NCBI GenBank assembly: GCA_029262975.1
Contig: JAJCYJ010000572.1
Coordinates: 1 to 8,496, forward strand
From: Saprospiraceae bacterium
GTDB lineage: Bacteria > Bacteroidota > Bacteroidia > Chitinophagales > Saprospiraceae
Direction: 5' to 3'
DNA length: 8,496 bases
Shown here: piece after piece, positions 1-7,521 of the stretch
Numbering within the stretch: position 1 is the first letter of the stretch
Layout of the letters: each line of letters starts with the position of its first letter
Made by a program: the position numbers and the translations under genes
Notes under the pieces: model-generated
The model's database searches: none
Seen by the model: only the letters and a program-made list of their open reading frames with translations
Told to the model about the DNA's origin: nothing

Positions 1-181
1 GCCTTATAAAAAGACTGCAACCAGTAAGTCATATTAGCCAATCTGAAAAATAGAAAATATTTGTTGGTTTGTAGTTCACTACTCCAGGCATCTTCAATAT
101 TTGCACTCTTATCTTAGTTACCAAAATGGTTTGGTTTAGCATTTCGTTTTTCGAGTTGTCACCATTTTTGCTTGAAGCACC

Positions 182-203
182 TCTCCTTCGTTATCTCCTT
201 CGT
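182..203. repeat. Short direct repeat, 10-bp units with 12-bp period
   Basis: TCTCCTTCGT occurs at 182-191 and again, identically, at 194-203, separated by two bases. It is read directly from the sequence. With only two copies, it could be a chance duplication or slippage product; no function is proposed. Confidence 0.6.
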
Positions 204-280
204 GAAACTTCTGCGATCGAAGATAGCTTCGGGGGGCAAAGAAAAATGCCACCAACTCTTTTCAATTACCTCTTTTTTAA

Positions 281-348
281 CCAGTGATACCACTTCGTTT
301 TATCCCTGGCTACAATATATCGTCCTTACAGGACTTTGTATTAGGGAT
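281..348. repeat. REP-like palindromic intergenic element
   Basis: Two adjacent inverted repeats are visible. The first pairs CCAGTGATA (281-289) with TATCCCTGG (301-309), with one mismatch and an 11-nt loop. The second is a perfect 5-bp stem, GTCCT (322-326) with AGGAC (330-334), closed by TAC. An alternative outer stem pairs ATCCCT (302-307) with AGGGAT (343-348). The linker GCTACAATATATC between the hairpins resembles what I remember of dispersed palindromic repeats in Bacteroidota intergenic regions, which may be mobilised by REP-associated (RAYT/Y1) transposases. That resemblance is from memory and was not checked by a search. No transposase is in the window. A structured 5' region of an RNA is an alternative reading. 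Confidence 0.5.
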
Positions 349-647
349 TGAACTTTGTTGTTTGACTAGCCAAGCGGGGGACCTGTTAATTAACTCTTTT
401 ATCAACAGAGGATCTTCTTTCTATCCATGGCTATAAAGCTTTCATATCTATGGTGTCATTCAATCGTGAAGAAATGAATTGTACCTCCCAATATACAGGC
501 ATATGGATCTTAAAAGAAATCTCTTCAATCTTTACTAGCATATTGATGTCTCAAATGTTAACAAGTCTTCGTAAAAGAATTGGGATATAGGATAAACTCT
601 GTACTACTTCCTTTATATTTAAGAGTTCACAAATCAATCATACTGCT

Positions 648-2300
648 ATGCAACACAACTTCAAAAACTGTATCCACGCGCATATGCCATCTTCTTTGAT
701 TGGACACGGTTTATTTGCATTAGCGATCTTTTTTTTACTGAATTCTTTTTCTGCTTGTAAGTCCGTTCAGACACAAAGTACAATTGATACGCCTTCGTCG
801 ATAGACAAGGAAATGGTTAATAGAAAAGAAATAAAGGATGAAGCATCAATATTTAAACTGACGATCCTTCAGATTAACGATGTATATGAAATGCAAGCGA
901 TCAGTCAGGGAAAGAAAGGGGGATTATCACGCGTAGCTGCTTTACGTAAGAAATTATTGCAAGAAAATCCCAATACAATAACAATTATAGCTGGAGATTT
1001 CTTTAGTCCGTCGGCTATTGGTACCGCAAAAGTTGATGGCGAAAGACTAAATGGCAAACAGATGGTAGACGTACTTAATGAACTTGGAATAGACTTTGCC
1101 ACATTTGGAAATCATGAATTTGACCTGGGACAGGAAGATTTTTATAAAAGAATAAACGAAGTGGACTTTACATGGATTTCAGGCAATGTAAGAGATACAC
1201 GAGGTCAACACTTCAGAAATACCGTTACAGATAGCATAATGAATTTCACCCTTCCAGGAGGAAATGAAGTTTCAGTGGGGATTGTAGGCGTCACGCTCCA
1301 GGAGAATAATCCTAAATACGTCCGTATAGATTCCCCTTTAGAAGTTATTAAAAATAATGTAGCAGCCATAAAGGATAAGACAGATGTGCTCATTGCTATC
1401 ACTCATCTCGACTATACTGATGATATTTTAATTGCTGAAAACATTCCTGATATTGACCTCATTCTTGGCGGGCACAATCACGAGAACATGTTATTCCATC
1501 GGGGTATCAATTATACGACTGTTGCTAAAGCTGATGCAAATGCCAAATCTGCATTTGTGCATAGACTTGCTTATAATACGAAAAAAAGGAAGCTGGATAT
1601 AACTTCGACCTTTGTGGAGATAAATGAAAACTTGCCTGATGACCCGGAGATCAAAACATTAGTAGATAAATGGATGGAAAGAGGCTTTGATGGATTTAGA
1701 AAATCAGGTTTTGAGCCCACAAATGAAATTGGTGATTTACCAGAGGATTTTGATGGCCTTGATGCGAGTGTACGCAATAAATCTACCAACCTCACCAGAA
1801 TCATAGCAAATTCAATGGTGAGAGAAGTCCAGGGAGCTGTTATGGCCATCTTTAATAGCGGATCTATCCGAATTGATGATAAATTATTAAAAGGACCAGT
1901 CACAGAATACGATGTGATTCGGGTCTTACCTTTTGGAGGTAAAGTTTTCAAAGTTGCTATCCAGGGAGACCTATTGATAAAAACCTTGGAAGAGGGTATG
2001 AAACAAAGAGGAGAAGGTGGTTTTCTTCAGACTACAAAGAATGTAATTTTCCAGGGAAATGAGTGGTATATAAATGGAAACCCTATACAACAAAACAAGT
2101 CTCACATTATCGCCATTAATGATTTCCTGGCCTGCGGCAGACAAAATCCTTTAGAATTTCTAAATGTCAATGATGCGACTGCATGTGGTCCCGATCAAGT
2201 TAAAGGTCCGAAGGACGAACGATTCAAATTTCTTGAAAGTCTCAACGATGTCAGAAAAACGGTGATTACAGAATTAGAAATATCTTATCCGAAGAAGTAG
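648..2300 (+). CDS. 5'-nucleotidase-family metallophosphatase lipoprotein (UshA-like, D-x-Y variant)
   Basis: Predicted exported phosphoesterase that hydrolyses nucleotides or related phosphoesters outside the cytoplasm; the exact substrate is unknown. Residues 18-36 are a hydrophobic signal segment ending in SFSAC, so Cys37 is the likely lipidated residue. The N-terminal calcineurin-like domain (about 70-305) shows D78-x-Y80, GD at 116-117, GNHE at 154-157, H253 (THLD) and GGHNHE at 274-279. The C-terminal nucleotidase domain (about 375-525) shows NSGSIR at 403-408, LPFGG at 427-431 and GGF at 457-459. Length (550 aa) fits the family. The first motif is normally D-x-H; Tyr at this position is, as I recall, typical of the CG11883-like branch. 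The ATG at 648 has no Shine-Dalgarno; Met13 (684) would also leave a lipoprotein signal peptide. The gene stands alone, convergent with the permease cluster. The family call is firm; the substrate is not. Confidence 0.93.
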   Translation: MQHNFKNCIHAHMPSSLIGHGLFALAIFFLLNSFSACKSVQTQSTIDTPSSIDKEMVNRKEIKDEASIFKLTILQINDVYEMQAISQGKKGGLSRVAALRKKLLQENPNTITIIAGDFFSPSAIGTAKVDGERLNGKQMVDVLNELGIDFATFGNHEFDLGQEDFYKRINEVDFTWISGNVRDTRGQHFRNTVTDSIMNFTLPGGNEVSVGIVGVTLQENNPKYVRIDSPLEVIKNNVAAIKDKTDVLIAITHLDYTDDILIAENIPDIDLILGGHNHENMLFHRGINYTTVAKADANAKSAFVHRLAYNTKKRKLDITSTFVEINENLPDDPEIKTLVDKWMERGFDGFRKSGFEPTNEIGDLPEDFDGLDASVRNKSTNLTRIIANSMVREVQGAVMAIFNSGSIRIDDKLLKGPVTEYDVIRVLPFGGKVFKVAIQGDLLIKTLEEGMKQRGEGGFLQTTKNVIFQGNEWYINGNPIQQNKSHIIAINDFLACGRQNPLEFLNVNDATACGPDQVKGPKDERFKFLESLNDVRKTVITELEISYPKK

Positions 2301-2351
2301 GGTATTGGAATTGTAGCGGATACTATAATTTTATAATAGCACACATTAGGT

Positions 2352-2398
2352 CCTCCTTATAAAGGAGGTGGCCGCAGGTCGGAGGATTTTGCTCCTGC
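2352..2398. repeat. Palindromic repeat unit with GGAGG boxes
   Basis: A perfect 7-bp inverted repeat, CCTCCTT (2352-2358) with AAGGAGG (2362-2368), is closed by ATA. It is followed by another GGAGG (2381-2385) and by a second possible stem, GCAGG (2374-2378) with CCTGC (2394-2398). Alternating CCTCC and GGAGG boxes around a GC-rich linker resemble dispersed intergenic repeats I recall from Bacteroidota genomes; this was not checked by search. There is no T-tract directly after the stem, which argues against a simple terminator. Confidence 0.5.
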
Positions 2399-2469
2399 TT
2401 CCAGCATTCTCTTAGAGTTGGGAATTTTTATTTGGAAGGCTTCCTTAAGGGCTTGCGCCTTCACTCCTT

Positions 2470-2489
2470 TCGAGCACTGTAGGGCTCGA
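2470..2489. repeat. Inverted repeat TCGAGC/GCTCGA
   Basis: TCGAGC at 2470-2475 pairs perfectly with GCTCGA at 2484-2489 across an 8-nt loop. It sits inside the repeat-rich convergent intergenic region, immediately before another hairpin. Function unknown. Confidence 0.55.
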
Positions 2490-2494
2490 CCCTT

Positions 2495-2517
2495 GCGGGA
2501 TCAGTCATTCATCCCGC
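2495..2517. repeat. Inverted repeat GCGGGAT/ATCCCGC
   Basis: A perfect 7-bp stem, GCGGGAT (2495-2501) with ATCCCGC (2511-2517), encloses a 9-nt loop. It is among the strongest hairpins in the convergent region and could act as a bidirectional transcription barrier, but neither side carries a T-run, so it is listed as a repeat rather than a terminator. Confidence 0.55.
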
Positions 2518-2580
2518 CTTCTGCACCGTCTTTAAAAAGTGGGACCCTAACTGATATGCATCCTGCACAGGCTTTCGCCT

Positions 2581-5028
2581 TTACTCACTTCTTAAGGACT
2601 CAATGGGATTAGCGCTTGCAGCTCTGATACTTTGAAAGCTTACCGTGACAAATGCAATTAGAATAGAAATAATGCCAGCGAATATAAAAATCCACCATTC
2701 TATTTCCACACGATAAGCAAAATCCTGAAGCCAATTATTCATAGCATACCACGCCACAGGACTTGCAATAACAATGGCGATCAAAACCAGTTTTAAAAAA
2801 TCACGAGAGAGCAATTGAACGATTCCAAAAGAAGAAGCACCCAATACTTTTCGAATACCAATTTCTTTTACTCTTTGTTCTGCAGTGAAAGCTGCCAGAG
2901 CCAAGAGGCCGAGACAGGCAATGAATATAGCAAGAATACTAAAGGCACTAAAAACTTTCCTGGCAGTCATTTCCTGGTTATACAAGTTGGCCCATTCTCT
3001 GTCCAGGAAAGCATACCTGAATGGAAGATCAGGTTGAAACTGATTCCAAAGTATTTCGATTTCATTTAGAGACGATTGAAAATTATTTGGATTCATACGG
3101 ACGGTGATCAAATTGTCAACACCGGGTGTAAAGTTTCTTAAATTGCTCACGAAAAATAGCGGCGATATCTTCTGGTGTAATGATTGAAAATGAAAATCTT
3201 TTACAACTCCGACAATTGTATAAATGCTTTGCACATCGGGAATAGGATTTAGAAAATTTGCAGGTGAGACAACTTGTGTACCAACTGGATCGGTGAGATT
3301 CATTTCTCTGGCAGCCGCTTCATTGATTACTATGGACGAAGAATCTGCAAATTCTTCAGCGAAAGCACGGCCTGCTACTATTTCCATTTTCATACATTCG
3401 ACATAACCATCATCTACAATTAATGCACTTCCAGTAGTCATTTCTGTCTCGCCAGATGGTTTAAATGACATGCCAAAATAGTTTCCTCCCGGCTGTGTAC
3501 TACATCCACTGACCGCCACTACTCCAGGCAAATTTGCTATCTCTTTCTTTAAAGTTTTTTCCTGAGACATCGTCATACCTCCTGCACCCTGCAATGTAAT
3601 CAGGTGGTCTTTATCGAAACCTAATTCTTTATTTTGTGTAAAAATCATCTGGTTATAAACCAGGATTGTACTGATGATCAGAAATACAGAGATACCAAAT
3701 TGGAATACCACCAGGGAATTTCTCAATAAGGTTCCTTTTCGTGTCTTTGAAAATTGCCCTCTTAGCACATCGATAGGTTTGAAGGACGATAGGGCCACTG
3801 CCGGATAAGTGCCGGCTAATATCCCGGTTATTCCAGTTATCAATACCAGCATCCATAGATACCCTGCTTTCATGATATCTCCACTGTCAAACGATTTGTT
3901 CGTCAGGTTATTAAAATATGGAAGTACAACATAATGAATCATTAAAGCCAGTACGCCACTGATAAGACTGACTATTATGGCTTCCGTAAAGAACTGAAAA
4001 GCTATTTGCTTTCTGTCAGATCCAAGTGTCTTTCTAATACCTACCTCTTTAGCACGAGAAGCAGAACGAGCTGTTGCCAGGTTCATAAAATTAATACAGG
4101 CAATCACTAAAATCAAAATTGCAATTACGAGGAAAAAATATACGCGCTGCTTAGAACCAGGTGGTTTGACTTCGCTTTCTAATTTGGAGTTGAGATATAT
4201 ATCTTCTAATTTCTGAAGACTATAATTATATCCATTTCCTTGCTTTTGATATTCCGCATAGTCGACTCCAAAATTGTTCAATATTTGACCGCTTGCGTAT
4301 TTAACGACCATCTCCGGAAACTTTGACTCCAAAGCATCAGGGTCCGTTTCCGGGTGTAGCATCAGGTATGTAAGTGCTGAAAAGTTAATAAAATTAGGAG
4401 CTTGAATAAAATTCAAACTTTTAGAGGACATCAACATATCAAACTCAAAATGACTATTGTGCGGAACATCACTCACAACTCCGGCAACCAAGAGGTCATT
4501 GTTGTTTTGCAGCAAATCAAGTGTCTGACCAATAGCACTTTCGCCTTTAAAATATTTGTCAGCCAGCGTTTTTGTAAGAATGACGGAATTGGGTTTTACA
4601 AATGCTTCCTTAGGATTACCCTCTAATACTTCAATATCAAAGAAATCAAAGAAATTACTATCCGCCCACATATACTTACTCTCTTCATAAATGGCATCAT
4701 TGTGTTTGATAATTATCGGATTACCTGCAAAGTAGAATAATCTTGTAGCCGCTTCTACTTCAGCAAATTCATCATTCATTGCTTCTGCATATGAATGCGG
4801 TATGATGGCATAATTACGAACACGTCCGGGATAACTTCTTTCCAGGGCAACACGATATATCTGATCGCCATTTTTATGCCACTTGTCATAACTAAGTTCA
4901 TCCAGGACATACATTATAATAATCATAAAACAAGCCAGGCCTATAGCCAGGCCAAGAATATTTATAGCGGTATACCCTTTGTGTTGCAACAAATTCCTAA
5001 GGGCAATTTTGAAATAATTCCTGATCAT
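2581..5028 (-). CDS. ABC transporter permease, duplicated FtsX/MacB type (815 aa)
   Basis: Inner-membrane permease of the MacB/FtsX-like (type VII) ABC superfamily; substrate unknown. Two homologous halves are visible. TM1 (about 21-43) is followed by a periplasmic MacB-type domain (about 44-295) and TM2-TM4 (about 296-318, 346-370, 390-412). TM5 (about 437-458) is followed by a second periplasmic domain (about 459-690) and TM6-TM8 (about 691-715, 745-765, 776-797). KEVGIRKTLG (328-337) and KEIGIRKVLG (721-730) sit after TM2 and TM6, where coupling to the ATPase is expected. The second periplasmic domain contains VVKDFHFQSL (608-617). With two halves, one chain could replace a permease dimer. 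There is no ATP-binding domain. The ATG lies 28 bp after the preceding permease stop, without a Shine-Dalgarno, so it is probably the downstream gene of an operon. Confidence 0.95.
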   Translation of the reverse strand: MIRNYFKIALRNLLQHKGYTAINILGLAIGLACFMIIIMYVLDELSYDKWHKNGDQIYRVALERSYPGRVRNYAIIPHSYAEAMNDEFAEVEAATRLFYFAGNPIIIKHNDAIYEESKYMWADSNFFDFFDIEVLEGNPKEAFVKPNSVILTKTLADKYFKGESAIGQTLDLLQNNNDLLVAGVVSDVPHNSHFEFDMLMSSKSLNFIQAPNFINFSALTYLMLHPETDPDALESKFPEMVVKYASGQILNNFGVDYAEYQKQGNGYNYSLQKLEDIYLNSKLESEVKPPGSKQRVYFFLVIAILILVIACINFMNLATARSASRAKEVGIRKTLGSDRKQIAFQFFTEAIIVSLISGVLALMIHYVVLPYFNNLTNKSFDSGDIMKAGYLWMLVLITGITGILAGTYPAVALSSFKPIDVLRGQFSKTRKGTLLRNSLVVFQFGISVFLIISTILVYNQMIFTQNKELGFDKDHLITLQGAGGMTMSQEKTLKKEIANLPGVVAVSGCSTQPGGNYFGMSFKPSGETEMTTGSALIVDDGYVECMKMEIVAGRAFAEEFADSSSIVINEAAAREMNLTDPVGTQVVSPANFLNPIPDVQSIYTIVGVVKDFHFQSLHQKISPLFFVSNLRNFTPGVDNLITVRMNPNNFQSSLNEIEILWNQFQPDLPFRYAFLDREWANLYNQEMTARKVFSAFSILAIFIACLGLLALAAFTAEQRVKEIGIRKVLGASSFGIVQLLSRDFLKLVLIAIVIASPVAWYAMNNWLQDFAYRVEIEWWIFIFAGIISILIAFVTVSFQSIRAASANPIESLRSE

Positions 5029-5056
5029 TTTAATAGGCTTATATTTTTAAAAACTA

Positions 5057-7474
5057 TTATTCGCGTCGCAGTGAGTTAATCGGATTATCAAATGCAGCCT
5101 TGGCAGTCTGAAGACTGACCGTAACCCATGCTATGACCATAGCAATTGATGCAGAAATTATAAACACACTTATCCCAATGGGTATACGATATGCAAACTC
5201 ACGTAACCAACCATTCATCAAATACCAGGCAATCGGCGAAGCAATCACAGCAGCTATAATGACAAGAAGACTGAACTCTTTGGAAAGCAAGACCATTATA
5301 TTGGCGCTGGAGGCACCCAATATTTTTCTAATACCGACCTCCTTCTTTTTTTGTTCTGCCGTAAACGATGCCAACCCTGCAAGGCCAAGACATGCAACGA
5401 AAATAGCTAACAAAGCAAAAATTCCAAAAATAGTGCCCTGCCGTTCCTCAGCCTTATACAGTTCCGCATAATTCTCATCGACAAACGTATATTCGAATGG
5501 TACTTCTGGATTGAACTGTGCATAGACTTCTTCAATATGTCTTATAGTTGCAGGAATATTATCAGGTCGTATTCGTACTGCATAATTCCAAGCCATATAG
5601 GGTGCTACAAAATACACTGTGGGTATAATCGGCTTTTTAAGTGTTTCAAAATGAAAATCTTTAATGACCCCAATAACTTGACCATCCCTGTTAACCCATT
5701 GACCAACATCCCAATCTGTAATCTCTGAACTTCCGAACGTTTTACCAATTGCATGCTCATTTGTCCATCCAAGGTCTTTAACGGCGGCTTCATTCAGGAT
5801 AAAAGCTGTCCTGGAATCACTTGGAAAATCTCGAGAGAAACTTCTTCCGGAAGCCATTTGAAATCCCATAGTCTCAATAAAATCATAATCCGTCCAAACC
5901 GTTTGCATACCTCTATATTGATCCTCAGGTACTCCTTCAGGTCGTGCTTGAAGGGAGCTACTTAATCGTCCGGGAGGAACACGAGAGGAACCAGCTCCTG
6001 ATATAACATTTGGATTTTTCTTCAGCTCATTAGCAAATTGTTCATATTGTCCCCTCATATCTGTAGGCGTACCCATTAAAACGATATGCTCTTTATCGAA
6101 ACCGAGGTCCATATTTTTGACATAGTCAAGTTGCTTATACACGATACCTGTAATAACCAAAAGAAATATGGATGTGGCAAATTGAAAAGCCACAAGCACT
6201 TTTCGCAGTAATCCTCCTTTCGCACCAGTATTCATTTGACCAGATAATACACTTACTGGTTTGAAAGAACTTAATAATAGGGCAGGGTAGCTACCTGCAG
6301 CTAAGCCAACAAATAGTGTAATTATAATCAGTCCTATGAATAGCGGGGCATTAGCTGTTAAATTCAATTCTAAATTTGATTCTGCCAGCGTATTAAAAAA
6401 TGGAAGACTTATCCATGCAAGGAGCAAAGCGATGAAAAGTGATATAAAGGCAAGAATGGTACTTTCACTTAAAAACTGACCTATCAATTGGCTCTTCATA
6501 GCGCCCACAACTTTTCTGAGTCCTACCTCTTTAGCCCTCAGACTTGACTTTGCAGTTGAAAGATTCATAAAATTGATACATGCGATAATTAGAATAAAAA
6601 GCGCAATAAATGAAAATGCATAGACATAAATAATATCACCAACAGTAGCGAAAGAACTTATATCTTGTGAATTGAGATAGATATCTGATAATGGCTGCAT
6701 GATTAATCTTGGTGATGCTTCTCTCCAGGCTTCCAGTTTTACATCAACAAACTTGGCCAGTCGTTCCTCCATTCCTGAAGGTTTTAATCCAGGTGGCAAT
6801 ACTGCAAAAGTCTCTACATACCCTTCTCCCCAATTTTCTAAAACAATCCTTGAAAATACTGTCTTACTACAATTCATGGAGACCAGTATATTATAGTCAA
6901 ATATGGAATTATCGGGTATATCATCCATAATTCCGGTCACTTCAAAATCCTGATCACGCATCCTGATAACCTTTCCCACACCGTCATCCGTTCCAAAATA
7001 TTTCTCACTAATCTCTTTTGATATAACAAGAGAAAAAGGATTTTGTAATGCTGTCTTTGGATCCCCTTTTGACAGGGTAAAGCTAAAGACATCAAATACC
7101 TCCGGGTCGACAAACGTCAGCTTCTCTTCTACGTAAATTTCATCACCGTATTCTATTGACTCTCTAAATTGAGCAGCAAATCTTATAATGTTTTCGAAAT
7201 CGGGAAAATCGGGTTTTAGTTCGTCAGCCAGTCTGAATGGCCCTACAGCTCTTTCGCGAATATCTCCAGTCTGTGGATTAGTAACGCGAATATTCAACCT
7301 ATAGATTTCTTCCTTCTTATCGTGAAAACCATCGAAACTAACCTCCCTTTGAACATACAACATGATCAATATGACGCAAGCCATTCCGATAGCAAGTCCA
7401 AGTATATTGATAGCGGTATATCCTTTGTAACGAAGGAGATTGCGTATTGCTATTTTAATATAATTTCTAAGCAT
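5057..7474 (-). CDS. ABC transporter permease, duplicated FtsX/MacB type (805 aa)
   Basis: Paralogue of the permease encoded next downstream, with the same two-half architecture. TM1 is at about 21-43, the first periplasmic domain at about 44-280, TM2-TM4 at about 283-305, 336-358 and 377-400, TM5 at about 425-446, the second periplasmic domain at about 447-678, and TM6-TM8 at about 680-704, 735-755 and 767-788. Coupling-type motifs are KEVGLRKVVG (315-324) and KEVGIRKILG (711-720). The second periplasmic domain has VIKDFHFETL (603-612). The first 34 residues are nearly the same as in the paralogue, including an identical KGYTAINILGLAIG, while the periplasmic domains differ much more, as expected if they contact different ligands or partners. 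The ATG follows the upstream permease stop by 47 bp, with no Shine-Dalgarno. Substrate and ATPase partner are unknown. Confidence 0.95.
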   Translation of the reverse strand: MLRNYIKIAIRNLLRYKGYTAINILGLAIGMACVILIMLYVQREVSFDGFHDKKEEIYRLNIRVTNPQTGDIRERAVGPFRLADELKPDFPDFENIIRFAAQFRESIEYGDEIYVEEKLTFVDPEVFDVFSFTLSKGDPKTALQNPFSLVISKEISEKYFGTDDGVGKVIRMRDQDFEVTGIMDDIPDNSIFDYNILVSMNCSKTVFSRIVLENWGEGYVETFAVLPPGLKPSGMEERLAKFVDVKLEAWREASPRLIMQPLSDIYLNSQDISSFATVGDIIYVYAFSFIALFILIIACINFMNLSTAKSSLRAKEVGLRKVVGAMKSQLIGQFLSESTILAFISLFIALLLAWISLPFFNTLAESNLELNLTANAPLFIGLIIITLFVGLAAGSYPALLLSSFKPVSVLSGQMNTGAKGGLLRKVLVAFQFATSIFLLVITGIVYKQLDYVKNMDLGFDKEHIVLMGTPTDMRGQYEQFANELKKNPNVISGAGSSRVPPGRLSSSLQARPEGVPEDQYRGMQTVWTDYDFIETMGFQMASGRSFSRDFPSDSRTAFILNEAAVKDLGWTNEHAIGKTFGSSEITDWDVGQWVNRDGQVIGVIKDFHFETLKKPIIPTVYFVAPYMAWNYAVRIRPDNIPATIRHIEEVYAQFNPEVPFEYTFVDENYAELYKAEERQGTIFGIFALLAIFVACLGLAGLASFTAEQKKKEVGIRKILGASSANIMVLLSKEFSLLVIIAAVIASPIAWYLMNGWLREFAYRIPIGISVFIISASIAMVIAWVTVSLQTAKAAFDNPINSLRRE

Positions 7475-7521
7475 GGATCTAATTTATAAAGTGATAATTT
7501 ATTTGTCTAAATATCTAGAAC

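Larger units (their letters stand above)
1..647. other. Long non-coding region upstream of the nucleotidase gene
   Basis: No convincing protein gene is visible on either strand; stop codons interrupt all frames and the longest open stretches are around 40 codons. The region holds a short 12-bp-period direct repeat near 182-203, a small inverted repeat CGAAG/CTTCG at 218-231, and a larger palindromic element at 281-348, annotated separately. No tRNA or rRNA is recognisable. The promoter of the downstream gene should lie here, but I cannot place it: TATATTTA at 614-621 resembles the Bacteroidota -7 box TAnnTTTG, but no TTG lies at the expected distance upstream. Part of the region may be a decayed repeat or gene remnant; this is inference. 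Confidence 0.6.
2301..2580. other. Convergent intergenic region rich in palindromes
   Basis: This stretch separates the ends of the convergent nucleotidase and permease genes. It carries at least five small inverted repeats between 2352 and 2517 plus a 17-bp imperfect direct repeat, whose second copy runs into the permease stop codon. No hairpin is followed by a clear run of T on either strand, so no classic intrinsic terminator can be named, although the hairpins might still limit read-through between the converging genes. An open frame at 2418-2612 on the plus strand crosses the repeats and shows no protein-like features; I do not regard it as a gene. Confidence 0.6.
2450..2586. repeat. Pair of 17-bp imperfect direct repeats
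   Basis: GGCTTGCGCCTTCACTC at 2450-2466 recurs as GGCTTTCGCCTTTACTC at 2570-2586, identical at 15 of 17 positions. The two copies bracket the two hairpins at 2470-2517. The second copy includes the stop codon and last sense codon of the permease gene that ends at 2581. This layout would fit a small inserted repeat element or a duplication; no transposase is associated. Confidence 0.5.

Noticed and set aside
136..261. Minus-strand stop-free stretch of 41 codons
   Set aside because: It has only alternative start codons near its beginning and no recognisable family; such a length is expected by chance.
385..394. Perfect palindrome GTTAATTAAC as an operator
   Set aside because: It is a single short AT-rich palindrome far (about 250 bp) from the gene, with no second copy; chance is sufficient.
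614..621. TATATTTA as a Bacteroidota -7 promoter box for the nucleotidase gene
   Set aside because: It lacks the final G of TAnnTTTG, and no TTG-type -33 element is at a suitable distance.
1571..1951. Antisense open frame of 126 codons within the nucleotidase gene
   Set aside because: It is fully covered by a gene with clear family motifs on the other strand; it is a shadow frame.
2341..2368. Perfect Shine-Dalgarno-like AAGGAGG on both strands
   Set aside because: On the plus strand no ATG follows at a suitable distance. On the minus strand an ATG (2344-2346) follows but opens only a 7-codon frame. The match comes from the palindrome.
2352..2368. Intrinsic terminator for the nucleotidase gene
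   Set aside because: The stem is good but is followed by TGGCCGC rather than a T-run.
2418..2612. Plus-strand open frame of about 64 codons
   Set aside because: It spans palindromic repeats and runs antisense into the end of the permease gene; composition is not protein-like and no domain is recognisable.
5133..5471. Plus-strand open frame of 112 codons inside the 805-aa permease gene
   Set aside because: It is antisense to conserved membrane segments and motifs of the permease; it is a shadow frame.
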